From: JAJFTV01 sp964426355
Lineage (GTDB): Bacteria; Chloroflexota; Anaerolineae; Anaerolineales; Anaerolineaceae
Direction: 5' to 3'
Length of the DNA: 12,323 bases
Assembly: GCA_964426355.1 (NCBI GenBank)
Contig: CAYRRA010000132.1
Span: forward strand, 1-12,323
A program made the position numbers and the translations under genes. Position 1 is the stretch's first letter. Each line of letters starts with the position of its first letter. A model generated the notes under the pieces. The model was not told the origin of the DNA. It was given only the letters and a program-made list of their open reading frames with translations, and did not search any database. Positions 7,029 to 12,323 of the stretch are shown here, one piece after another.

Positions 7029-8003
7029 TCAGGACTCCTGGTTTGCTTCAATCTCAACGACTGGTTCTGTTGATGCCTGCTTTTTTTGCTTTCTTAGTTT
7101 TTGATGGCGGACGGCTCGGCGAACAACGAGGAAAATGAGAACTACTGGAATAGCAAGGCAAAGCAACACCGGAAGGATATACAACCCGATCCAGATGGCA
7201 GCGTTGACGAGGAACTGCATCGTATCTACCAATGCCTGGATGGCGTTCCGCGCCACGCCAGCCGGCTGCCAACCGCCGATGGTAATCTCCTTGATGGATT
7301 CGCGCGCGACAATATCGATTGCAACGGATGAGAGCCGGGATGCTTCATCGTAATATTGGATACGCCCCTTGAGTACTTCAATCTGCTCTGTCACGGCGGT
7401 CAGTTCGTTGAAGACATCCAGAACATCTTCTGTACGGACAGCTTCTTCCATGATGCCTTCAAGCCTGACCTTTGCCTGTTCCAGGTTTGAGAGACGGGAC
7501 TGTAGATCTGTATATTCTCTGGTCACATCTTCTCCAGAAATATTTTCATTGCGGACATCTTCATCCGTGTTGGCAAGTTGGGCTTTGATTTCATCCAGTA
7601 TGGCGGTCAATTGTTCAGCAGGGACACGGATGGTGATGTTGGCTCTGGGTATTTCCAAACCGCGGTCTGTCTGGGTTTTGTAGAGGTTTGAGGTAACGAT
7701 GAAGCCGCCTTTTTCCTCTGCCATTCGAGCAATATAATCCATCATCGCGGCGGGATCATCCGCGATGATGGATAGAGATGCATTCTTTATTACCACACGG
7801 GTTACATCCACCGCAGCCGCTTCAGAGAGGGCGATGCCGCTATCTGATTCGGTATACGAGGTATAGGTATTTTCCTCGGCGTATCCTCCTGGCATGGAAG
7901 AGGCTGTATCATACGCAGGCATGGCGCTTTCATATTTCTGCGCCGCACAACCTGAGAAGACAAACAGCAGGATAGCCAGGAACAGCAACGATTTGTTTTT
8001 CAT
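7029..8003 (-). CDS. DUF4349 domain lipoprotein with C-terminal membrane segment
   Basis: This 324-residue envelope protein belongs to the DUF4349 family, whose function is unknown. A lipoprotein signal ends in FSGC with Cys19 as the lipidated residue. A low-complexity Ser/Tyr/Glu stretch (22-60) leads to the conserved domain. That domain includes VTRVVIKNASLSI (68-80), KGGFIVTSN (98-106), IPRANITIRVPAEQL (118-132) and a long heptad-like helix (about 160-218) typical of the family. A strong transmembrane segment (about 265-295) is followed by a basic tail (RRAVRHQKLRKQKK, 295-308). The protein is thus probably anchored at both ends, with the domain outside and the tail inside. It has the best Shine-Dalgarno in the window and a 110-base gap from the phosphoesterase upstream, so it may have its own promoter or be the last gene of that operon. 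A perfect inverted repeat lies in its coding sequence. Confidence 0.9.
   Translation of the reverse strand: MKNKSLLFLAILLFVFSGCAAQKYESAMPAYDTASSMPGGYAEENTYTSYTESDSGIALSEAAAVDVTRVVIKNASLSIIADDPAAMMDYIARMAEEKGGFIVTSNLYKTQTDRGLEIPRANITIRVPAEQLTAILDEIKAQLANTDEDVRNENISGEDVTREYTDLQSRLSNLEQAKVRLEGIMEEAVRTEDVLDVFNELTAVTEQIEVLKGRIQYYDEASRLSSVAIDIVARESIKEITIGGWQPAGVARNAIQALVDTMQFLVNAAIWIGLYILPVLLCLAIPVVLIFLVVRRAVRHQKLRKQKKQASTEPVVEIEANQES
7737..7773. repeat. Perfect 14-bp inverted repeat inside the DUF4349 gene
   Basis: ATCCATCATCGCGG (7737-7750) and CCGCGATGATGGAT (7760-7773) are exact reverse complements separated by nine bases. The repeat covers codons for about residues 78-89 of the lipoprotein, including IADDPAAMMD. 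It should form a stable hairpin in mRNA. An alternative shorter hairpin (GCGG-GATCAT-CCGC) could form across the loop. There is no T-run, so it is not an intrinsic terminator. Confidence 0.85.
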
Positions 8004-8008
8004 TTTCT

Positions 8009-8014
8009 CCTCCT
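8009..8014 (-). promoter_or_regulatory. Strong ribosome binding site of the DUF4349 gene
   Basis: AGGAGG on the minus strand lies five bases before the ATG at 8003 and matches the anti-Shine-Dalgarno perfectly. It contrasts with the weak or absent sites of the coupled genes upstream and suggests independent, efficient translation. The rest of the 110-base gap holds no clear -10; a TTGACG (8079-8074) lacks a suitable partner. Confidence 0.75.
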
Positions 8015-8113
8015 AGAGATGGATCAAAAAACTTGTTTTATTAAGGGCATGTTCATTCGAACTGAAGATATGACGTCAAATCGGATTGAAATGTTCCGGC
8101 GAAGGTCTTGCTT

Positions 8114-8845
8114 TCACCAGCCTAAAGATAATCTTTCGGCATGGCGTTCCGGCAATCCAGCTTCAATGATTCTTTGCTGCACGCCTTCAATATCATAGGC
8201 AACCCGGCAGGCGCTCCAAAGGTTTTCTTCAAGGTGATAAATCGCATACGAAGCGCGTGGGTCATAATCACGTGGTTGACCCACCGATCCAGGGTTGAGG
8301 ATGGTGCGCTGGAGGATGCGGTGTTGTTCTCCAACCTGGAATTGTTTCAAGACGACTTTTTGCTGTCCTTCGTAAAAGATGTAGGCGAGGGGGATGTGCG
8401 TATGACCAACCAGGCAGACCCTGGTTGTGAAACAGGAAAAGTTATCTTGTGCTGTGTAGATATCGAGGAGGTATTCCCATACAGGGTTGCGCGGACTGCC
8501 ATGCGCCAGGGTCACCCCGTGGGTATCGACCAATTCCGGCAGGCTGTTCAGGTATTTCAGGCTGGATGCGGTCAAATGATTGCGTGTCCACACGGCTGCT
8601 ATACTGGCTTCGCGATTGAATGATTCAACGCCGATATTCCCCAACACAGCAGAGTCATGATTGCCCAGCAGGCATACGAGGTTCGGCAGGGCATTGATTC
8701 GTTCAATGCATTCGTTTGGATCAGGACCATACCCGACCAAATCACCCAGGCACCAGACGCCGTCGAATTCGCCAGCAGCGTTTATCACTGCTTCTAAGGC
8801 ATTCAAATTTGCATGAATATCGGAGATCACTAAAATTTTCGTCAT
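8114..8845 (-). CDS. Calcineurin-like metallophosphoesterase (YfcE/MJ0936-like)
   Basis: This 243-residue cytoplasmic, probably dimetal-dependent phosphoesterase contains the full motif set: Asp9-x-His11 (SDIHAN), Gly34-Asp35 in GDLVGYGPDP, Gly61-Asn62-His63-Asp64 (GNHD), His115 (AHGSP), and His148-x-His150 (GHTH). ILNPGSVGQPRD after the last motif is typical of the compact YfcE/Metallophos_2 branch. Members hydrolyse phosphodiesters or phosphomonoesters of nucleotides or other small molecules, and the substrate cannot be read from sequence. The start at 8845 lies three bases after the lipoprotein stop and has no Shine-Dalgarno, so it is likely translated by coupling. Position in the coaX-coaBC operon might hint at nucleotide or cofactor metabolism, but this is weak evidence. 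Confidence 0.92.
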   Translation of the reverse strand: MTKILVISDIHANLNALEAVINAAGEFDGVWCLGDLVGYGPDPNECIERINALPNLVCLLGNHDSAVLGNIGVESFNREASIAAVWTRNHLTASSLKYLNSLPELVDTHGVTLAHGSPRNPVWEYLLDIYTAQDNFSCFTTRVCLVGHTHIPLAYIFYEGQQKVVLKQFQVGEQHRILQRTILNPGSVGQPRDYDPRASYAIYHLEENLWSACRVAYDIEGVQQRIIEAGLPERHAERLSLGW

Positions 8846-8848
8846 AGT

Positions 8849-10063
8849 TTATGGTAGGTCAAATTGAAATTCCCAGCTTCCCTCTCGAGGGTGTTCCATC
8901 GTGGAACTCTGCCCTAAAAATACGAACCAGGTTGTGCCAGGTTTTAATCCCATTGGCAATCCATAGTTATTATATAGTTGAATCGGTTGTTCGTGGTTTG
9001 GCGCTATCCATGTTCCTTCCACTGCCAGTCCATCCCGGAAGAGAATTGCCCGATTACCCTCATCATTATCCCAAACCAGGATGTCGTGCAGGGTGGGTGC
9101 GTATTCAACATAAGTAACATACAAAACGACAACATTTGAAAACGAGATGGGTTGATCATTGACCCGGTCAACCAGTTGGATCATATTGTACTCATCGTCA
9201 GCTTCAATCCAACGCAAATACTGACCGGTGGCTACATCATACCGCCATTCCCCACGATCACGAAAGCTGTATTCCACACCGACAAAGACGCTGTATTCAT
9301 CGCTGATGGGTGGGTTGGGGTCAAAAACGAGACCGTTCAACGGTGGAGCGGAGTTATCGATGCCTTTGCGGGTGATATAAGCGCTCATCTCTCCCGAATC
9401 GACAAAAACACCGGACACGCTGTGTGTATCTTGTCCGCAGATCGGCGGACAGGGTGAGGTATTGTGCGTTAGAGCACGGTCATGCAGGACATTAATGATG
9501 GTTGTATCCACTTTGGGGTCTGCACTGCCATAAACAAGCACACCGCCATACATGCTGGTGAGCTGCGCATCGATCAGGCGTCCAGAACGGAGCGGTCCAA
9601 CCTGAGGTGAATCCTGGCTGTAAAAAACTGCCAGGAAGCGGTTCATTTCTTCTCCAATGTAGTATTCAAAGACGATATCAGCAAATGAGAGACCGGCATG
9701 TGGGCGACCACTACGGGGATAGTTGGAGACTTTAATCATTACCGGTCTGCGGTTCAGGATGGCGGGGTCTTCAACCGGTTGACCGGTGAGCGGATTGACT
9801 CCCTGCTCAAATTCCAGCAAACCCAACACGACTGGCATGGTGGTGGGCATCCAGGTTAAAGTGGGTTGTTCTTGCAGGGTGGGTGATGGGACGATCTCTG
9901 CTTGTTGCACTGCACTCTCTGGTGTTGAGGTTACAACCAGTTTGGGGAGAGATGTCGTTGCATCAGCCCAGAATGCGCCAGAATCGTAAGGAGCGATGGT
10001 GGTGGTACAGGCGGAGATGATGAGAAAGAAAACCAGGATTAGCCCGGTTCTTTTCCAAACCAT
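8849..10063 (-). CDS. DUF3048 (YerB-like) lipoprotein
   Basis: This 404-residue lipoprotein resembles B. subtilis YerB; the molecular function of the family is not established. The signal has a lipobox ending in ISAC with Cys19 lipidated. A Thr/Pro-rich spacer (about 20-80) should hold the domains away from the membrane. The N-terminal DUF3048 domain (about 88-235) shows NPLTG (90-94), NRRPVMIKVSN (104-114), RPHAGLSFADIVFE (120-133) and GPLRSGR (156-162). The C-terminal part (about 260-390) has RYDVATGQYLRW (274-285), ILFRDG (340-345) and a GTTWFVF ending (376-382), as in DUF3048_C. Cys205 and Cys209 (CPPIC) could form a disulphide. The start at 10063 lies within the last codons of coaBC in another frame (25-base overlap), with only a weak AGGT before it, indicating coupled translation. 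Confidence 0.9.
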   Translation of the reverse strand: MVWKRTGLILVFFLIISACTTTIAPYDSGAFWADATTSLPKLVVTSTPESAVQQAEIVPSPTLQEQPTLTWMPTTMPVVLGLLEFEQGVNPLTGQPVEDPAILNRRPVMIKVSNYPRSGRPHAGLSFADIVFEYYIGEEMNRFLAVFYSQDSPQVGPLRSGRLIDAQLTSMYGGVLVYGSADPKVDTTIINVLHDRALTHNTSPCPPICGQDTHSVSGVFVDSGEMSAYITRKGIDNSAPPLNGLVFDPNPPISDEYSVFVGVEYSFRDRGEWRYDVATGQYLRWIEADDEYNMIQLVDRVNDQPISFSNVVVLYVTYVEYAPTLHDILVWDNDEGNRAILFRDGLAVEGTWIAPNHEQPIQLYNNYGLPMGLKPGTTWFVFLGQSSTMEHPREGSWEFQFDLP

Positions 10064-11265
10064 TCGATGACCTGTTCAATCACTTTTTCTGCAACATCTG
10101 CTTTGCTTTGCAAAGGCATAGATTGATGATGACCATCTGCATAGATGAAGGTGACGCGGTTTGTGTCCACCTCAAAACCTGCATCGCTTGCAGTGATGTC
10201 ATTTGCGACAATCATATCCAGTTTTTTCTTTTTCAGTTTTTCTGCAGCGTTATTCAGCAAATTTTGGCTTTCAGCAGCAAAACCAATGACAAAGCGGGGG
10301 TTGGGTGCTGATTCACGAATTTTTGCCACCTCTGCGAGGATATCTGTTGTGCTTTCAAGTTGTATCTCGATCCCTGAGCCCGATTTCTTGATTTTCTGTG
10401 TGGATGTATGCACTGGACGAAAGTCGCTAACCGCAGCAGCCATAATGAGGACATCTGAGTTGACGATGCTGCTTTTTACTTCAGCCAGCATTTCAGCAGA
10501 GCTCTTAACCGGGAACACTTTACAGCCAACCGGGGGAGCGAGGTTGGTGGGGGCGGTAATCAGGCTAACCTCTGCACCCGCATCCAGCGCAGCCTGGGCA
10601 ATGGCATAACCTTGTCGACCGGAAGAACGGTTGGTAATCAGACGTACCGGATCAATCGCTTCCTGCGTGCCTCCCGCAGTGACAATCACCTTATGCCCGG
10701 TGAGCGGTCCATTTTGTGCCATCAGCCAGCGCACGGTGTTGATTATTTCCGACGGCTCAACAAATCGACCCGGACCCACCAGACCCGATGCCAGGTGACC
10801 GCTTGCCGGACCGATGAAATATGCGCCGCGTTTTATCAGGATTTGCACATTTTCTTGCGTGGCTTTATGCCTGTACATGTCCACATCCATCGCCGGGGCA
10901 ATCACCAGCGGGCAATTGGATGCCAGGGCAGTCAGTGAAAGCAAGTTGTCACCCAGACCGTGGGCAAGTTTGGCAAGCGTATTGGCGCTGGCAGGGGCAA
11001 TGAGCAGAAGGTCAGCGTTGTGCCCCAGACCAACATGCGTAACATGCCCTTCACCTCCCCATAATTCAGCCTCGGTATATGCCTTCCGACCCGTAACGGA
11101 TTGGAAGGTCAGCGGGGCGATAAACCGGGTTGCACAATCGGTCAAGATGGTATCTACCAGCGCTTCCGCCTGGGTGAGTTTAGAAGCCAGGTCAGCGGCT
11201 TTGTAAGCTGCGATTGAGCCGGTGACACCCAGGATAATACGTTTATTCTTTAATGGATTAGTCAT
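10039..11265 (-). CDS. coaBC: Bifunctional phosphopantothenoylcysteine synthetase/decarboxylase CoaBC
   Basis: This 408-residue cytoplasmic enzyme makes 4'-phosphopantetheine from 4'-phosphopantothenate, cysteine and a nucleotide triphosphate in coenzyme A synthesis. The N-terminal FMN-dependent decarboxylase (CoaC, about 1-180) shows LGVTGSIAAYK (12-22), catalytic His77 in THVGLGHNADL, PASAN with Asn95, and the substrate-clamp segment SGHLASG. The C-terminal synthetase (CoaB, about 190-400) shows VTAGGTQEAIDPVR (195-208), NRSSGRQG (212-219), AAAVSDFRP (276-284) and the KIKK motif (291-294) with its lysines. Two CoaC positions differ from E. coli Dfp: PAMD replaces PxMN (Asp127), and ASG replaces ACG (Ser160). 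I chose ATG 11265 because it gives an ATGA overlap with the coaX stop and places GGGAG 11 bases upstream. The longer start at 11283 has GGGAG touching the ATG, too close to work. Direct overlap with coaX ties consecutive pathway steps together. Confidence 0.95.
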   Translation of the reverse strand: MTNPLKNKRIILGVTGSIAAYKAADLASKLTQAEALVDTILTDCATRFIAPLTFQSVTGRKAYTEAELWGGEGHVTHVGLGHNADLLLIAPASANTLAKLAHGLGDNLLSLTALASNCPLVIAPAMDVDMYRHKATQENVQILIKRGAYFIGPASGHLASGLVGPGRFVEPSEIINTVRWLMAQNGPLTGHKVIVTAGGTQEAIDPVRLITNRSSGRQGYAIAQAALDAGAEVSLITAPTNLAPPVGCKVFPVKSSAEMLAEVKSSIVNSDVLIMAAAVSDFRPVHTSTQKIKKSGSGIEIQLESTTDILAEVAKIRESAPNPRFVIGFAAESQNLLNNAAEKLKKKKLDMIVANDITASDAGFEVDTNRVTFIYADGHHQSMPLQSKADVAEKVIEQVIEWFGKEPG

Positions 11266-12029
11266 GGGTGGTTCATCTCCCAAATGATTCTAAGCCCATC
11301 CAATGTCAACCAGGGGGCGATGATGTGGATGCTATCTGTTTGACTGGCGATCAATTCAGCTAAACCACCGGTAGCAATCACCTTAAAATCGATCCCCAAT
11401 TCTTTACGAAAACGAGCGAGCATCCCTTCAACCAGAGCAACATAACCATACAACAACCCTGACTGCATGGCGTGGATTGTGTTTTTCCCGACCACGGAGG
11501 GAGGCGGCACCAGGTCGACGCGTGGTAGCTTGGCAGTGCGCGTGAAAAGGGCATCTGCTGCGATAGAAATTCCCGGAGCTATAGCGCCACCGATGTAATC
11601 GCCCTCTTTGTCGATGATATCAAAGGTTGTAGCGGTGCCAAAATCGATCACACATGCCGGACCGCCGTATAAGTCCCGAACGGCTGCTGCGTCCACGATG
11701 CGGTCAGCTCCAACGCTGCCCGGTTCATCGATGAGGATGCGTACATGGGTGTTCGTTTGATGGGTGACGAGTAATATCTCCTGCTTGAGGTAATTGCGGC
11801 AAGCGTGCTGTAACCGCCCGGTGAGGGGTGGAACTACCGAAGCCATGCAGATCCCATGTAGTTGGGATGGTGAACAGCCACCGTGCTGCAATAAGGACAA
11901 AATTTGCAATCCGTACTCGTCCGGCATACGATCATGGTCTGTTGCAAGCCGCCAGCGTGCACCCAGTTTTTCCCCTTCGTATAGACCAATAGTCAGATTG
12001 GTGTTTCCAATATCGATTGTCAGTAACAT
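11262..12029 (-). CDS. coaX: Type III pantothenate kinase CoaX
   Basis: This 255-residue cytoplasmic kinase phosphorylates pantothenate with ATP, the first committed step of coenzyme A synthesis. Type III enzymes need a monovalent cation and are not inhibited by CoA (family knowledge). The ASKHA-fold motifs are clear: DIGNTN (6-11, phosphate binding), PGSVGADR (103-110) with the putative catalytic Asp109, DFGTAT (129-134), GGAIAPG (147-153) and TGGLAE (220-225). The length matches the family. ATG 12029 is preferred because it begins at the first conserved strand (MLLTIDIG) and has GGGAG five bases upstream (12039-12035). The in-frame ATG at 12077 would add 16 atypical residues and lies upstream of the likely transcription start. 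The stop overlaps the coaBC start by four bases (ATGA). Confidence 0.95.
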   Translation of the reverse strand: MLLTIDIGNTNLTIGLYEGEKLGARWRLATDHDRMPDEYGLQILSLLQHGGCSPSQLHGICMASVVPPLTGRLQHACRNYLKQEILLVTHQTNTHVRILIDEPGSVGADRIVDAAAVRDLYGGPACVIDFGTATTFDIIDKEGDYIGGAIAPGISIAADALFTRTAKLPRVDLVPPPSVVGKNTIHAMQSGLLYGYVALVEGMLARFRKELGIDFKVIATGGLAELIASQTDSIHIIAPWLTLDGLRIIWEMNHP

Positions 12030-12034
12030 CTTTT

Positions 12035-12039
12035 CTCCC
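12035..12039 (-). promoter_or_regulatory. Ribosome binding site of coaX
   Basis: GGGAG on the minus strand, followed by AAAAG and the ATG at 12029 (five-base spacing), decides the start in favour of the 255-residue product. Confidence 0.7.
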
Positions 12040-12068
12040 GTATTGCCCATGTTTCCTGATATGCTGTC

Positions 12069-12074
12069 ATTATA
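12069..12074 (-). promoter_or_regulatory. Putative -10 box (TATAAT) of the coaX operon
   Basis: A perfect TATAAT lies in the 74-base gap between the upstream stop and coaX. The predicted transcript would begin near 12062, leaving a leader of about 33 bases before the ATG at 12029. The -35 region is poor. No hairpin terminator for the upstream gene is seen in the gap, so some read-through is possible. Confidence 0.5.
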
Positions 12075-12103
12075 CATGAACCCGAAGGAAAATTAGCCCG
12101 ATG

Positions 12104-12323
12104 TCATGAGGTATGTTTTACCTGGTCGATAATTTCGGCGGCATGATCAAAGCGGTTGAATGCTGGCATGATGTAAATACCCTGTGCAAGGGGCTTGATT
12201 TGTGCAGCCAGTTCGATGGCGAGCTTAATCCCTTCTTTAGCGCCATTTTCGCCTGCGGATTTCATCCTTGCAATGACATCTTCCGGTATGGTGATTCCTG
12301 GAACTTCATTTTGCAGAAACTGG
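12104..12323 (-). CDS. C-terminal end of a methylenetetrahydrofolate reductase-domain protein (5' end beyond window)
   Basis: Only the last 72 residues are in the window, read from 12322 to the TGA at 12104-12106. The visible segments are FLQNEVPGITIPEDVIARM, AKEGIKLAIELAAQIKPLAQG, and GIYIMPAFNRFDHAAEII. These match the end of the reductase domain of YitJ-type bifunctional homocysteine S-methyltransferase/5,10-methylenetetrahydrofolate reductases, where the chain ends soon after the (Y/I)xMPxFxR strand. E. coli MetF ends differently. The enzyme reduces methylene-THF to methyl-THF for methionine synthesis; whether the methyltransferase half is present cannot be seen. The gene lies upstream of coaX on the same strand, but a TATAAT in the gap suggests separate initiation downstream. 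Confidence 0.82.
   Translation of the reverse strand, partial: QFLQNEVPGITIPEDVIARMKSAGENGAKEGIKLAIELAAQIKPLAQGIYIMPAFNRFDHAAEIIDQVKHTS

Noticed and set aside
8027..8040. AAAAC-TT-GTTTT symmetry in the gap before the DUF4349 gene
   Set aside because: A two-base loop and an all-AT stem of five pairs would not form a stable terminator.
8074..8079. TTGACG on the minus strand as a -35 for the DUF4349 gene
   Set aside because: No TATAAT-like sequence lies 15-19 bases downstream. The AT-rich stretch is about 29 bases away, so a promoter cannot be supported.
8141..8623. A 160-codon plus-strand open frame
   Set aside because: It lies opposite the metallophosphoesterase, whose motifs are unambiguous. 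The plus-strand translation shows no domain, ribosome site or plausible composition.
10145..10609. A 154-codon plus-strand open frame, Ser/Phe-rich
   Set aside because: It is antisense to coaBC and has the skewed composition expected of a shadow frame.
1..12323. Mobile elements, CRISPR arrays, defence genes, tRNA or rRNA
   Set aside because: No transposase, integrase, direct-repeat array, terminal inverted repeats or RNA-gene motifs were seen. Almost all of the sequence is accounted for by housekeeping-type genes.

Overview
The window looks like ordinary chromosomal DNA of a mesophilic bacterium, most likely a member of the Chloroflexota (class Anaerolineae). That assignment is inference. 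It rests on roughly 50% G+C, secreted proteins with Thr/Pro linkers, a DUF4349 lipoprotein, a DUF6062-like protein, and a signal-peptide protein whose beta domain has a style I associate with that group. I see no phage, transposon, CRISPR array, tRNA or rRNA.

Layout, left to right. At 1-1246 (minus) is the N-terminal part of a DinG-type helicase fused to a DEDDh exonuclease; it runs off the left edge. Divergent from it, 1354-3705 (plus) encodes a GH36 alpha-galactosidase like that of Thermotoga. At 3788-4549 (minus), convergent with it, is a DUF6062-like protein with a duplicated CxxC...CxxH module. Divergent again, 4695-6926 (plus) is a tight two-gene unit: a secreted multidomain protein of unknown function, then a small membrane-anchored protein. 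A strong bidirectional terminator (6946-6984) separates this unit from a long leftward block. That block, in transcription order, is a C-terminal MTHFR-domain fragment (12323-12104), coaX, coaBC, a DUF3048/YerB-like lipoprotein, a metallophosphoesterase, and finally a DUF4349 lipoprotein.

The core of the leftward block is coaX-coaBC-yerB-MPE. The genes overlap by 4 and 25 bases and are then separated by 3 bases, so they are probably one translationally coupled operon. CoaX (pantothenate kinase) and CoaBC (phosphopantothenoylcysteine synthetase and decarboxylase) carry out three consecutive steps from pantothenate to 4'-phosphopantetheine. The lipoprotein and phosphoesterase have no known role in that pathway. 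A TATAAT box 33 bases before the coaX start suggests the operon has its own promoter.

The most interesting items are: the uncharacterised secreted/membrane pair at 4695-6926; a perfect 14-bp inverted repeat inside the DUF4349 gene; a probable leaderless start for the exonuclease-helicase, which also keeps candidate Fe-S cysteines; the duplicated zinc-type module in the DUF6062-like protein; and non-canonical residues (Cys to Ser, Asn to Asp) in the CoaC active-site motifs of CoaBC. I did not find convincing evidence of a wholly new multigene system such as a defence island.
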